Shown: piece after piece, positions 23,725 to 33,761 of the stretch
Layout: every line of letters starts with the position of its first letter
Position numbering within the stretch: position 1 is the stretch's first letter
Source of the DNA: Chlorops oryzae
Taxonomy: Eukaryota > Arthropoda > Insecta > Diptera > Chloropidae
Length of the DNA stretch: 64,000 bases
Assembly (NCBI GenBank): GCA_020466095.1
Contig: CM035806.1
Coordinates: 99,517,090-99,581,089, forward strand
Reading direction: 5' to 3'
Translations under genes and position numbers: made by a program
Notes under the pieces: generated by a model
The model's input: the letters and a program-made list of their open reading frames with translations, nothing else
Database searches by the model: none
Told to the model about the DNA's origin: nothing

Positions 23725-24770
23725 TGATCTCAGTCACCAGGAGATTCGATTTAGACATGTCCGTCTGTCTGTCTGTCCGTCTGTCTGTCTGTCTGTTTGT
23801 ATTCAGTTTTCTTATCGAAGGAGTTGAGCTATCTTGACAAAGTTTGGTATGCGTGCTCACGGAAACATGAGTAAGAACAAGTTCGAGAATGGACCCGATC
23901 GGACCATTTTTAGGGGTACCTCCAGTACTAGGGTCTGTAACAAAAATCACAAAAACTGCTCTAAATCCGATGTTTTTCAAGATATTTTGATGAAATTTGA
24001 TATTTGATCATATTTAAAGGCCAGTAATGTTATTTCCGAAAATTGAAAAAGTGGGCGTGGCAGAAGGGCGGTTTTCGGAAATTGTCTCCTACACCCGAAA
24101 TTCAAATGGGACTTGAACGAAATTTGGCACTTATGCTTCGTTTGTAGCCTTAAACATCCTTCCAAAAAATTTCCTTGATCGGTCCATTTTTATGGGTACC
24201 TCTAGTACTAGGGTCTGGTACAAAAAACACAAAAACTGCCCTAAAATCGATATTTTGATGAAATTTGATATTTGAACATGTTTCAAGGCAAGTAATACGA
24301 TTTCTAAAAATTTAAAAATTGGGCGTGGCAGAAGGACGTTTTTCGAAAATTGTCCCCTGCACCCGAAATTCAAATGGGACTTGAACGAAATTTGGCATTT
24401 ATGCCTCATATGTAGCCACAAACATCCTCCCCAAAATTTTTTTCGATCGGACCATTATTATGGGTACCTCTAGTACTAGGGTCTGTCACAAAAATCTCAA
24501 AACTGCCTCAAAATCGGACTTTTTCCAAATATTTCAATGAAACTTAGGATTTGAGGTTATATCTAAGCCTCCGATTAGAATTCCAAAAAATTGGAAAATG
24601 GGCGTGGCAGAGGGGCAGTTTTCATAAAGAAATATAACAAAAGTCGGTGTATTGGGCCCCCATATGGCCTTAAACACCTCTTGATATTAAAAATTATTTG
24701 AACACGTGTGTCTGTGTCGGGTATTCTATTGTCAGGCTCGCCTGACTATAACACCCTTACTTGTTTTCCT
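23725..24770 (+). mobile_element. mini-me/DINE-like repeat, copy 2, with internal tandem
   Basis: The core GTCACCAGGAGATTCGATTT is followed by about nine GTCT/GTCC units (23761-23798), then three successive diverged blocks of about 220-290 bp, each with 'gggcgtggcag', 'acccgaaattcaaatggg' or related text and 'ggtacctc(c/t)agtactagggtctg'. It ends near GTCAGGCTCGCCTGACTATAAC and ACCCTTACTTG. Non-coding. Confidence 0.7.
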
Positions 24771-24813
24771 TTTGATTTAATCAGTTTTCTGGTTGATTTT
24801 TTTTCTCTGTGTG
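24762..24813 (+). mobile_element. R17 3' fragment
   Basis: About 50 bp equal to the 3' end of R17 (CCTTTTGATTTAATCAG and on to CTCTGTG) directly follows the mini-me-like tail, so its ends overlap that junction. Confidence 0.6.
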
Positions 24814-24814
24814 A

Positions 24815-25524
24815 GAGATTTGAACCGACTTGGAACGATTTTTTGTAAAGATGAAGAAGATGAAGAATTTTCTATATTATTTTTATGCCAACATTTTTTT
24901 TTCCAAGGGCTCTCATGCCTGGTGGTAGTGCAGCTGTGGTTTGCAATACACATGCGATGTTATACGATGTAAACATATAATACATCGATCGGGAAATTAA
25001 TCAAATTTGAAAATAGATGAATTTTCCACGTATTCCCTGGAGTATACATGAAATTCTAATTACATTTTACCACACCTGCGCCATTTCAACACCTTTTCAT
25101 AAGTGAGGCTGGAAACATAATTAAGTCAAAACAAAACGAAACGAAACGAAACCGTTCTATATTCGCCATATAATTACATACATATACAGTACCTAAAAAT
25201 CGGTTATAACGATATTGAAGATTTGCAAGAATTAATAGGTTTTAAAAAAGGCCAGTATCAATCCGACTTCTCGTGAGAAAGCTAACAAATAATTATTATT
25301 TTAGCTTTCACAGATTGAATAATAACTGTGTTGGGTGGACCTGCAAAAAGTTTAAAACATTTAAGGGTGTTGTAGTCAGGCGAACCTGACAACATAGGTT
25401 GGTCCTATTCGATACAGATAAAGGATAAGCTATGTATCATTGAATACTTTTTATAACAGCAAGTTTGATTTACCCTTGTAAAAACCTCCGTATCGAATAT
25501 TTTTGCAGAACTCATAAAAATCTC
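24815..25524. other. No gene; small mini-me remnant
   Basis: A reversed remnant of the mini-me-like tail (GGGTGTTGTAGTCAGGCGAA) lies at 25366-25405. The rest is AT-rich and unassigned. Confidence 0.4.
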
Positions 25525-25529
25525 TCTAA

Positions 25530-25969
25530 TAGGGCATTTACATATACGTTTTAGCGCTACTCGTTTAAGCTAAAACGACTAAGTCAAAACGGGGTGTTTA
25601 CATATGCGCATGTCGTTTTGTCATTTTGTAGTTATCTTTTGTTTGCTTAACACGTGAAATATGAGTGAATATTGTTATTTAGAAAAGAAGCAATTATTGA
25701 AATTGTGTTCGTTTTCTACATTGGTTGTGGAAACAACCTCACAATTTTTTAATTAGAAATTTCAATGACCATATGTTTTGCATTTTTATAGTGATGACAC
25801 TCAGATTTCGATATTTTTATATTATAATTTTATCCTATATTTTAAATTAAAACAGGAAAGATTCTCGTTTTAGTTTTGTATGATAAAACGGGAAAAATCT
25901 TAGTTGTTTTAGTGCTAAAACGGGCAAAGTTGCTAAAACGCGAATAAAACGGCATATGTAAACGGCCTA
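25530..25969. mobile_element. PIF/Harbinger-like MITE, GTTTACATATG family, copy 2
   Basis: The ends TAGGGCATTTACATATACG and, reversed, TAGGCCGTTTACATATGCCG match those of copy 1 (10512) in opposite orientation, and TAA flanks both ends (25527-25529 and 25970-25972). The interior is closely similar to copy 1 as its reverse complement. Confidence 0.82.
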
Positions 25970-25972
25970 TAA

Positions 25973-26519
25973 TATTGAAAAGTTCTGAAAACGATTCTAA
26001 AAGGAGCGAATTGAAAATGGGCGAAAACTGGTCCAATAAGTTTTATTCGGCTATCATATAAATTTACAAAAAATGTTATCAGTTTTCTCTAGATTCCACA
26101 TGTCTTTTAAAAATGATAAAATTTTATATGCGAAATTTATAAATTTTTAGGTTATTTGTGACATCAAAAAATGTTTGATTGGACCGGCAGATTGATACTG
26201 ATTTTGAATAACAGGGAAGTATACTTCAACAACATTAACTGACTCTGAGGTAACACTTGAAAATCAGAATCAGAACTACCAGAATGATGTTAGTCTTTGG
26301 AAAGAATTGTTTTCTCGCGATGAGACAGAATATTGGACCAAGAAAGAATCAACAGACTTACAGCATTGCGACAAATGACTTATTTTTAGGTCTTCAGTTG
26401 ATCAAGAAAAGACTGACGTTTGAAATTTCATCCTATATCTTTCAATTAAAAAAACCACTCTCTGGCCCCGAGCCCCCAGACACCTTAATCCGGCTCTGCG
26501 GTTACAGCTCAAAATTGCA
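25973..26519. other. No gene recognised
   Basis: An 88-codon plus frame at 26257-26523 runs into the MITE end at 26520, so its C-terminus is not real. I do not recognise its sequence. Nothing else is visible. Confidence 0.35.
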
Positions 26520-26523
26520 TTAA

Positions 26524-27248
26524 GGGGACCTTCTGGTCTAGAGCACGAAAATTTAGGGTATTTTCATGATTTTTTTTTGGTATTAAGCCAAATAAAAAAC
26601 GATTTTCTAAGTATGCAGGCTTATTCTTTATTGACAAAAAATAAAAAATGTTGTTGTAATTTTTTTTTTTTTTTTTTGGTATTTTAAAAATGGCGTTGAA
26701 GTGGACCTTCTTTGAAAAAGTACCTCCGTGGTGTGAAAGATTTTGGCAGTTCCTGGTAATGGAAAAAAAAACAAAAATATGTTATTAATCAGAATAAATG
26801 CGGCTATGGCAGGAACTAGAATAAAAAAAAATTTATTTTAAATTGACAAAATGGCGCAATTTTTTATTTCAACCATCAAAAACTCCCCTTTTTTTGACCA
26901 TTTTTTTGATGAAAAAATATGAAGTTCTTGAAATAAAAATTCGATTCTAGTTCGGGCCATAGCCATTGATGTTATGAATAATATATAAAAATTCCAGACA
27001 AATCGGTTCGATGGTTTTTTTGTTTTCATTCACACCAGGTCAAAAAAAGTAGTTTTGAGATAAACGCGTTCAAAGTTGCTTTGATCAAGCGCGCTGCGTG
27101 CTGTCTCCACCTTCTAAAAAGGCTGTAGCAAAGAAAATATTGTCAATATCTTCACGAAACTTTGCCAGCATATTCTTAAAAGTCTATTCTTCCGAAATAT
27201 ATATAAAAAAAAATCAATTTTCAAAAAATTCTAGACCAGAAGGTCCCC
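26524..27248 (+). mobile_element. TTAA-flanked MITE, family 1, copy B
   Basis: GGGGACCTTCTGGTCTAGA ends as in copy A, TTAA on each side (26520-26523 and 27249-27252). 725 bp, same orientation as copy A, and similar throughout apart from tract-length changes and a few substitutions. Confidence 0.88.
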
Positions 27249-27252
27249 TTAA

Positions 27253-28355
27253 TTGTAAGCTCGCCGAAGTTGGGCAATCATTATCTGCGACATATTCATT
27301 TAAATATAATGTAGAATATCAATTATTATATTCAATTATATTCTTTGTTTAATTATGGTATGCACCGACATTGGTACAAATTGACAATTTGAAGATTCTC
27401 TATAAAACAAAAAAAAAAAAAAACAAAAAAGGAAAAAGAAAACACGAACCCCATCGAAGCCGTTTGAATTTCCGCTTAAGATACAGAATAGGAACTGCCT
27501 TTTAACGGCATCACAAATTGGCATTTAAGAGACAAAGATAACAGTCTTGTTTATCGGCCAGCTGTTTTTTACGTATGTTCGTGTTTTTTATATATATATT
27601 TTTTTTTTTTATTAGCTGGTCAGTTCGATAGGGTATATTTTTTTTAGCATTGTATGTGTTCATTTCGAACGTTCTCGGAAGGGCTTGCGCTGTTATCGCG
27701 GAACACAATCACCAATGAGCAGCTAAAAGATATTTGCCGTCAAAGAGGGTTCGTTAGCACATATAGCATTCAGGAATCTCATAACAACGGACAAATCGCA
27801 CATGAAACGAGCATAGTAAACTTGTAAGCTCTTTCAAAGTAGCGCCTTTGAGTCTGTTATCGCCGTGCGCTAACCTGTTTGCTAAACTTTGCCATAATTT
27901 TGAATGGGAAACTTGAACGGAATCGAAGAATGTTTCAAGTGTGTTGTCACAACGCGCTCTTATGCAATTTATTGTTAAACAAGTAATGGCTTACTAAAAA
28001 AAAAAATCTGAGTGAATATCTGGCATTAGACTTCCTTTGAGGGACGATGCTAAAATTCTCCCATGAGACTCTCATGATGAGAGGCCCATTTGCTACTGTT
28101 CTGATTGAAGTTTTCATTCCGAAAAACACGAAATTTTGACATTTTGAGAAAATATCGCGACGAAAAACTTAAACAGGAACAGTAAAAATCAGGCCTTAAC
28201 ACTGGTTAACAGCATTTTTTTTCAAGACATCTACATTTCTTATTAGTTTTGGTCTTCTTAACATGTTAAAAGTATTTTAAAAAATTTTTAAGGAAGTCTT
28301 TATATTGATTTTTGAAAAAAAAAAAACAAATAATGCAAGGGGGTTTTTCAGATTC
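27253..28355. other. No gene seen
   Basis: AT-rich with A tract at 27410-27423 and T tract at 27599-27611. Frames of 60-65 codons are not recognisable. Confidence 0.45.
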
Positions 28356-28363
28356 TTCATGAA

Positions 28364-28906
28364 CAGTGCCGGCCACCACTACATTTACTAATTGCGTTTG
28401 TATGCGTGCACATTACACAGCGAGAAACAGTTGTGGATGTTTTCATACAAAATTGCATAAATTTTTCTTAAAACCGAAAAATTTTGTTCTTTAGAACTGG
28501 GTATGTCCCTGGATCGATATGTCGCCAAAACTCGGCGCCTCGTCTAAGAGGTAGGGATGGGTCATTTTGGAGCTTTTTCAGCTCATCTTGAGCTCTTTTA
28601 TCTTGAAAATTTACAGTGCAGAATTTATATATATTATATAACAAAATAACTTAATGTTAAGAACACGATGAAAAAATTCCTGAAGTATAAAAAATTCATT
28701 TTCTTCGAAGTGTATCAAGACTGAAAAAATTTACGTTCTCATCTAGCTTCTTCATACGACGCAGCTCCGTCTCGCTTGACGTTTTCCACTCAACTGCACG
28801 AATTTTTGGCTCTCAGCTTTGCTTCTCATTTGAGAGCAATTTTGTGTACATACGAGTGCTTACGCTCTTTTTGCTTCTAGTTAGCTTGCTTCCGTGGCCG
28901 GCACTG
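28364..28906. mobile_element. hAT non-autonomous element, perfect 8-bp duplication
   Basis: Inverted ends CAGTGCCGGCCAC (13 bp, perfect) and an exact duplication TTCATGAA at 28356-28363 and 28907-28914. The 543-bp body has repeated AGCTTTTTCAGCTC/CTTGAGCTC motifs and no transposase. The perfect duplication suggests a fairly recent insertion. Note that TTCATGAA is itself a palindrome. Confidence 0.9.
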
Positions 28907-29058
28907 TTCATGAAGAATTCAACTATGCATCATCCGATTTAAAAAAAATTATTGCTCAAATTGAAAAAAATTAACTCCTCTCGATCGATTTTTTAGGTGC
29001 CGCTGAAAGGAAGAATGTTATGAATTTTCTCTTAAAATTAGCCGTTTTTTTTTAGATT

Positions 29059-29160
29059 TAAGGGGACGGCTTCTGTGTCGTTGTTGGTTGCGATGCCAAC
29101 TTACGAAGCGAGAAGTTCTAGGTTCAACTCCCAGCTGAGGTCTGTTGTTTCTGTGTCTTC
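29059..29160 (+). other. tRNA-like segment
   Basis: TTGTTGGTTGCGATGCC (A-box-like) and GGTTCAACTCCCAGCTGAGG (B-box-like) occur at roughly tRNA spacing on the plus strand. No complete cloverleaf is apparent, so this is at most a tRNA-derived relic. Confidence 0.3.
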
Positions 29161-29189
29161 CCATTATTCGCGGTATCACAACAGGCCCA

Positions 29190-29475
29190 CACAGAGAAAA
29201 AAATCAACCAGAAAATTGATTGATTCAAAAGGAAAAATATACAAAACGACTTCAATAAGGAATATTTTTAATTTTAACAATTTTTCTTAAGTAATAAAAT
29301 TATTCGGAATTTTCACTTTTATTTCAATCGCTTTATTTTGTTTATACGTATTTCGGCGAATTCGCGTCCGCCTTCATCAGGATGATTTCCAATTTTTCTT
29401 GTTGAAAAAAAAAAAAAGATTTTCCCTTTGAATCAATAATATTTTAGGTTGAATTGAAATGATAATTTTCAAGTA
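29190..29475 (-). mobile_element. R17 fragment (3' part, reversed), interrupted
   Basis: Starts with CACAGAGAAAAAAATCAACC and follows R17 in reverse, apart from a 102-bp insert at 29289-29390 that is flanked by an exact 10-bp repeat. Confidence 0.75.
29289..29390 (-). mobile_element. 102-bp insert with hammerhead-like core, 10-bp target duplication
   Basis: AATTTTTCTT occurs on both sides (29279-29288 and 29391-29400), and removing the insert restores the R17 sequence. On the minus strand it contains CTGATGA, then a GGCG..CGCC stem, then GAAA, the conserved core of hammerhead ribozymes; a self-complementary ATACGTAT follows. One base (A) intrudes before stem II and I see no convincing stem I. 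Hammerheads are known in Penelope-like retroelements, whose copies also have variable-length duplications, so a 5'-truncated Penelope-like end is a plausible reading. Confidence 0.5.
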
Positions 29476-29780
29476 GAAATGAATTTTTGGGTAGTAAATT
29501 GGAATTTCTCATATCTGCATCAGTCAAGATTTAGATACAGAGACATCTGTATGGAAAACAACAATTTGTTTGCGAACGAGGGAACACAAAAAAACTCGTT
29601 CTCATTACGTCTAAATTATGACATAGACAAAATTATTTTGAGTTTGGTGAAGTGAAAAAATCGGAGTAGATTTCAGGTATAGGGTAGTGGCGGAGTAGAT
29701 TTCAAAAATTAAAAATAAACGGAGTAGATCTACTCCGATCGGAGTATAGTCCGAACCCTGATCGGATGGACTTTATTCGA
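29476..29780. other. No gene; GGAGTAGAT-rich stretch
   Basis: Repeats of GGAGTAGATTTC and palindromic GATCTACTCC appear at about 29665-29745. Their origin is unknown. Confidence 0.35.
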
Positions 29781-29788
29781 TTTTGTCT

Positions 29789-30341
29789 AGTGTTGAAATA
29801 AAATGAGTAAATACTACTTGTTATCGAATACTTTAAGTCGATACTGAGTATATTTTGTACTCAATACTTATCACCAAGTATTTTCGCGGTATCGATACTT
29901 TAATATCAGTATTTACTCATTATAATTTTTCTTTGTATTAGTGCTGCAAATTTGAGGGGTTTTCCCCCTTTTTGAGGGACTTTTTTGATTTCATTTTGAA
30001 ATGGATTTTTCGTATGCATTTTCCTAGGAAGGGAAAGGGATTTTTATAAAATATCTTCAGGTTAAACCGGCGCCAATTTATTGGCAGCACTGACAAGAAA
30101 CAGTTATTCAAAAAGAAATGGCCAAGTCTAAGGTCTGGATCCGTATTTGTTTTAAAACACTGAAGTATTGTGTTACCTGTGTTGTGCAAATACCAAGAAT
30201 AATAAAAATTTGCTTAATCTTGAGTAAGTACTACCAAGTATCGATACTCTTGGTTGGGTTTTTAAGTGGTATCGATACTTTATCTCGATACATTAAATGA
30301 GTACTGGTATCGATACTTTCATGGTATCGTTTCAACATCAA
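29789..30341. mobile_element. Probable element with subterminal TATCGATA array
   Basis: Left end TAGTGTTGAAATAAAATG and right end, reversed, TGATGTTGAAACGATACC are similar over about 10 bp. Four perfect TATCGATA motifs lie inside, near 29889, 30238, 30271 and 30308, with related variants (TCGATAC, ATCGAATAC). A further inverted pair (AGTGCTGC at 29938 and GGCAGCACT at about 30090) suggests a nested hAT-type insert of about 155 bp. Outer duplication not seen. Confidence 0.45.
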
Positions 30342-30344
30342 TTT

Positions 30345-30512
30345 TGTCACTGCTTTCACAATGCTTAAAAATTTCTAAGATGAATAAATATGTTATATGT
30401 CCTCTTTTATAAAACAAATGAGAATTATACCGAACGTAAAGAAATGTAATTAAACATATTGCCTTTCAATTCAACCATTTTTCTTTTGAAATTTTTGTTC
30501 TGCTCGAAAATC
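30345..30512 (-). mobile_element. R17 fragment (reversed)
   Basis: Follows the reverse complement of about 17540-17720, with one internal deletion. Truncated at both ends. Confidence 0.7.
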
Positions 30513-31013
30513 ATTTATATATTTTTGCGCTTATCTTCAGTTTATCAAGAAGTTACTGAGCTGTTAAGCGTTGCCAAAAATTCTACAGACACAAAAACAA
30601 AATAACAAATTTTAGACGAATCATAGCAAAACGGGAGCAATACATCCTTTGTGATAAAAGCCCCCCGCCCCAACTGAGTATTCTATCACATGGTTGTATC
30701 TAATTAACGGCAAGATGTGCGGCGAAGCTTTCGTTGGCTAATTGCTGAGCGTCGCTGTGAAGCCAATCAGAGCTAGGAAAGTTTGTGTCCAATTCCTGCA
30801 ATGGCGGTGGTGGTGGTAATGTTCGCATTTGCGCAAATAAAAGGCTGGAAAAGTAGAGAAATGGAATAATGGTGAAACGGTCTGCATATCCAACATATTA
30901 ATTTAACATTTTTACAAAACAGAAGTAAGGATATTATAGTAAGGCGACAATACAATAACCGACACTGGCACACATGTTTAAATAATTTTCAAAACACGCC
31001 TAAAAAGCAGAAC
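30513..31013. other. No gene seen
   Basis: Unassigned DNA; a (GGT)n stretch near 30804-30818 is the only notable simple repeat. Confidence 0.45.
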
Positions 31014-31341
31014 TACACCGAGAGAAAAAGGTAGTTATATTAACTGAAAAATCAGGTTAAAATAACCGAGTTCACCGTTAATTCTTAGCTTATGTGTAGT
31101 AGCGGTCGATTCAACAGTACAAAGACAGTCAATAAGGATATAACTACCTGATGGTATATAAACTGTCTCGCGGTTAAAACAACTGTCACCAGCGACTGGG
31201 AAAAAATAATTTATTTTTTGCTTTGACTTCTTTTTTATCTTCTTTTATAAATATTTTTATTTTTTTTATTAAATTATTATAATTTTTCTTTATTTATTTG
31301 TTTCTATTTAAATCTTTTTCTCTTCCATCTCTTTAAATTTT

Positions 31342-31412
31342 CTCGCCTCGGCCGAGCCTTGAACCGCTGACCTCCACTTCGCTGGGTGAACGTCTTAACC
31401 ATTACGCTAAAC
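31342..31412 (-). other. tRNA-like module 1, second copy
   Basis: Minus-strand TAGCGTAATGGTTAAGACG (A-box-like) and CGGTTCAAGGCTCGG (B-box-like). The A-box pattern is closer to a canonical D arm than in the 19.7-kb copy. Confidence 0.5.
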
Positions 31413-31649
31413 GAACGAATTTAATTTGTTGGTCAAAATGCTCACTTGAGTTTATGGTTGCTCAAGTTTTGGGGAAAGTGCTTAAGGAATTGTTTCACTC
31501 CCAAAATTTTTTGCTTGAAAATGAACCATTAAAAAAAAATTAAATAAATTAAAACCTCAAAAATTTAGGAGAAAATTTTTGTCTTCCAAAACAACTAAGT
31601 ACACTCTGAACAAAAAAAAAACTGTAATTAAAAAAAAATTCAGAAAAAT

Positions 31650-31724
31650 TCCCGGCGCCAGCAGGGATAGAACCCCGAAGATCACGACTGTCGAGTCACA
31701 GCTTAAACAACTGAGCTATCGAAA
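31650..31724 (-). other. tRNA-like module 2, second copy
   Basis: Minus-strand GATAGCTCAGTTGTTTAAG and GGGGTTCTATCCCTGC. The B-box is degraded by one base compared with the 19.97-kb copy. Confidence 0.45.
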
Positions 31725-31889
31725 ACGAATTTGAACATAAAAAGTAACTGTTTTTCAACTGTTAATTTGACTGCCTTTTTCAGTGCATTTAACGCGGAAT
31801 ACAGTTTATTTGACCACTCTTACTTTAACTGTTCTAAGTAGTTGATTTAACTGTTGTTATTTCTCTCGGTGTATTAAGAAAGAATATTC

Positions 31890-31937
31890 TAGGGTTTTTT
31901 TTAAAGGGGTCCATATACCGACTTTTGGTCAATTTCT
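31890..31937 (-). mobile_element. mini-me-like repeat, copy 3, left remnant
   Basis: CCATATACCGACTTTTGG and neighbours match the reverse complement of 24625-24655. Continuity resumes at 34151, after the inserted TTAA element. Confidence 0.6.
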
Positions 31938-32106
31938 TTAACCCATTATCTGCCGGTACCAAAAATACGATGAATTTAGGCTTGAGTTTGGTTTTGCAAG
32001 CTTCTAGTGGCGTAATTAAGAGAATTTAGCGTTTTTGAAAAAATACAAATTTTTTATTGGGAGATATGGGGTGGTCGATATATCGACCAAAGGCAGAATC
32101 ACTATA

Positions 32107-33761
32107 CACTGCGCGCCACTTGAAAAGCACATATAACACTTTTTTTTTTTATATATATCTCTCAATCCATATAAGTGAGAGCGTTGAATTTTTTTTGTAT
32201 TGAAGGCGGTACATCAATCCCTTATTTAATCCCGCTTAAATGGCTGAAATATGTGGAGCGATGAATTTTTTTTATTAATTTTTGAACGAATCAACTCCAA
32301 AAAAGGATCATATTTGCACCACTTGAATATAACACCTTTAAAAAAAGCGACTTTTCAACATTTTCTTATCTGACCTTTAGTTATACATAAATAAAACGTA
32401 GTAAGAACATTTTCCATAAAAAAGAACATCTTTTAATAATGGGTGGAACCCGCTTTGTTGGTTATAACTTCAAGCATCCTGTTTGGGATGGACTCCTACA
32501 TTGAAGCAATATAAGAAAGTGGAATGGTGTTCCAAGCGTGTTTTATGGCGTCAATTAGTTCGCAAATAGTTGAAAATTGTTTTCCAGGTTCATAGACCTT
32601 TCGAGTAACCCAGCCCCAAACGTTTTCTATGGTGTTTAAGTCTAGTGAATATGGATGCCAGCTTAAAAGCGCTACATTTTGCTTTAGTATGTTGGACTTT
32701 ACAGCCCGGGCAGTGTGAATCGGAGCGGTATCATGTTGGTAGGTCCATTTCAAAGGTCCGAAAATCTCGCTAAATTAAGGAAACGCCTTCTGAAGCACAC
32801 CACAGTAAACCGTTGCATTCATAGCCGAAGTCAAAAATTGCAGTTCACAAGTGCCGAAGGATGAGATTGCTCCCCACAACTTCACACCGCCTGCTCGACT
32901 GTGATTACGGTCCAAATAGTGTCTTTCTTGCATTAATACATGAAAATAAAAACTATAGCCATCGGGTCTTTCCAAATTAAATTTTTTCTCACCTGAGAAC
33001 ACAACACGATGCGATTCGGTAGTCCACGACAGGTTGGCGTGGCAGAATTTGAGGTGTTGCTTCTTACGGGCGGGGTTGAGTGGGGTTTTCTTCTTAGTAT
33101 TTAGTCTTTGAATATGGCCAGCCCTCGATATAAAACGCCTTATAGTAGTTAAACTCCCATTAACACCTGATTTTTGCCTTATCTTTGCTATGGAGTCGTG
33201 CGAGTTTGAAGAGATTCTTAAAATAAGTCATTTGTCCGCCTCAGGAAGAACACGGTGCGTTCGGCCTTACATGTTTTTCCTATGTTTGGCTCCGTTTAAA
33301 CAAAAGGCAGATATATCTTTTCGGCTTTTTTCGATTTTTTTTTTTGTATTTGCGAAACAGATAGTCCCATATCCTTGTACGCTTTGATTTCGCCTTTTTG
33401 GTCTCATTTAAGGCTTTTCCACAACCCATTTCAACTTTATTTAGCCTCAAAAATACGCTATCTCATTAAATTATATAAAAACCAGCAGTTTACGTCGAAA
33501 GCCATGGAAAAAACTACTCGATTTGATTAACTGTCTATTCAAGTGGTGAAAATTTTTTGCATGCTTTTCGTCAACACGAAAACAAAAAAGCTAAAATTCT
33601 TACAATGTTTCACTTCCCAAGCTTGAATTTTGTGATAGAAAACGAAAAAGTGCTAATAAGAAGATTTATGAAGAATTAACCGCAATCCGCCAAGCAATTT
33701 CTTTGTTTGAAGCAGTTATATTGAGAAATGGACTGGTGTGCTATTCAAGTGGCGCGGAGTG
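32107..33761 (-). mobile_element. Tc1-like transposon, full-length but dead
   Basis: The ends CACTGCGCGCCACTTGAA and, reversed, CACTCCGCGCCACTTGAA are inverted, with TA on each side (32105-32106 and 33762-33763). The length of 1,655 bp is normal for Tc1. It sits at the exact centre of a palindrome in the host element: the 32 bases outside each TA (32073-32104 and 33764-33795) are perfectly complementary. Alternatively the palindrome arms are long extra terminal repeats of the Tc1 element. Confidence 0.88.
32433..33429 (-). pseudogene. Tc1 DD34E transposase remnant
   Basis: The C-terminal part reads WTYQHDTAPIHTARAV and NTIENVWGWVTRKVYE; counting gives exactly 34 residues between the second Asp and the Glu, so this is DD34E. 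The first catalytic Asp is lost: FSGEKKF stands where FSDEKKF is expected. Stop codons in frame break it before FSEIFGPLKW (near 32772) and before ESIPNRM (near 32493). The N-terminal half from 33429 (MGCGKALNETKKAKSKR) is frameshifted and stop-ridden; HIQRLNTKKKTPLNP and KFCHANLSWTTESHRVV are still legible. Cannot make an active enzyme. Confidence 0.9.

Larger units (their letters stand above)
31016..31871 (-). mobile_element. CACCGAGAGAAA-ended element carrying the tRNA-like core
   Basis: Ends CACCGAGAGAAA (12 bp, perfect inverted) with TA on both sides (31014-31015 and 31872-31873). Just inside lie repeats of GTTAAAATAACC/GTTGATTTAAC. Region 31186-31723 is a related copy of the core at 19561-20045, starting CACCAGCGACTG and bearing both tRNA-like modules (31342-31412 and 31650-31724), although the element ends are wholly different. 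Confidence 0.68.

Noticed and set aside
29320..29390. Active hammerhead ribozyme
   Set aside because: The core is present but stem I is not convincing and stem II has an extra base; kept only as a hammerhead-like motif.
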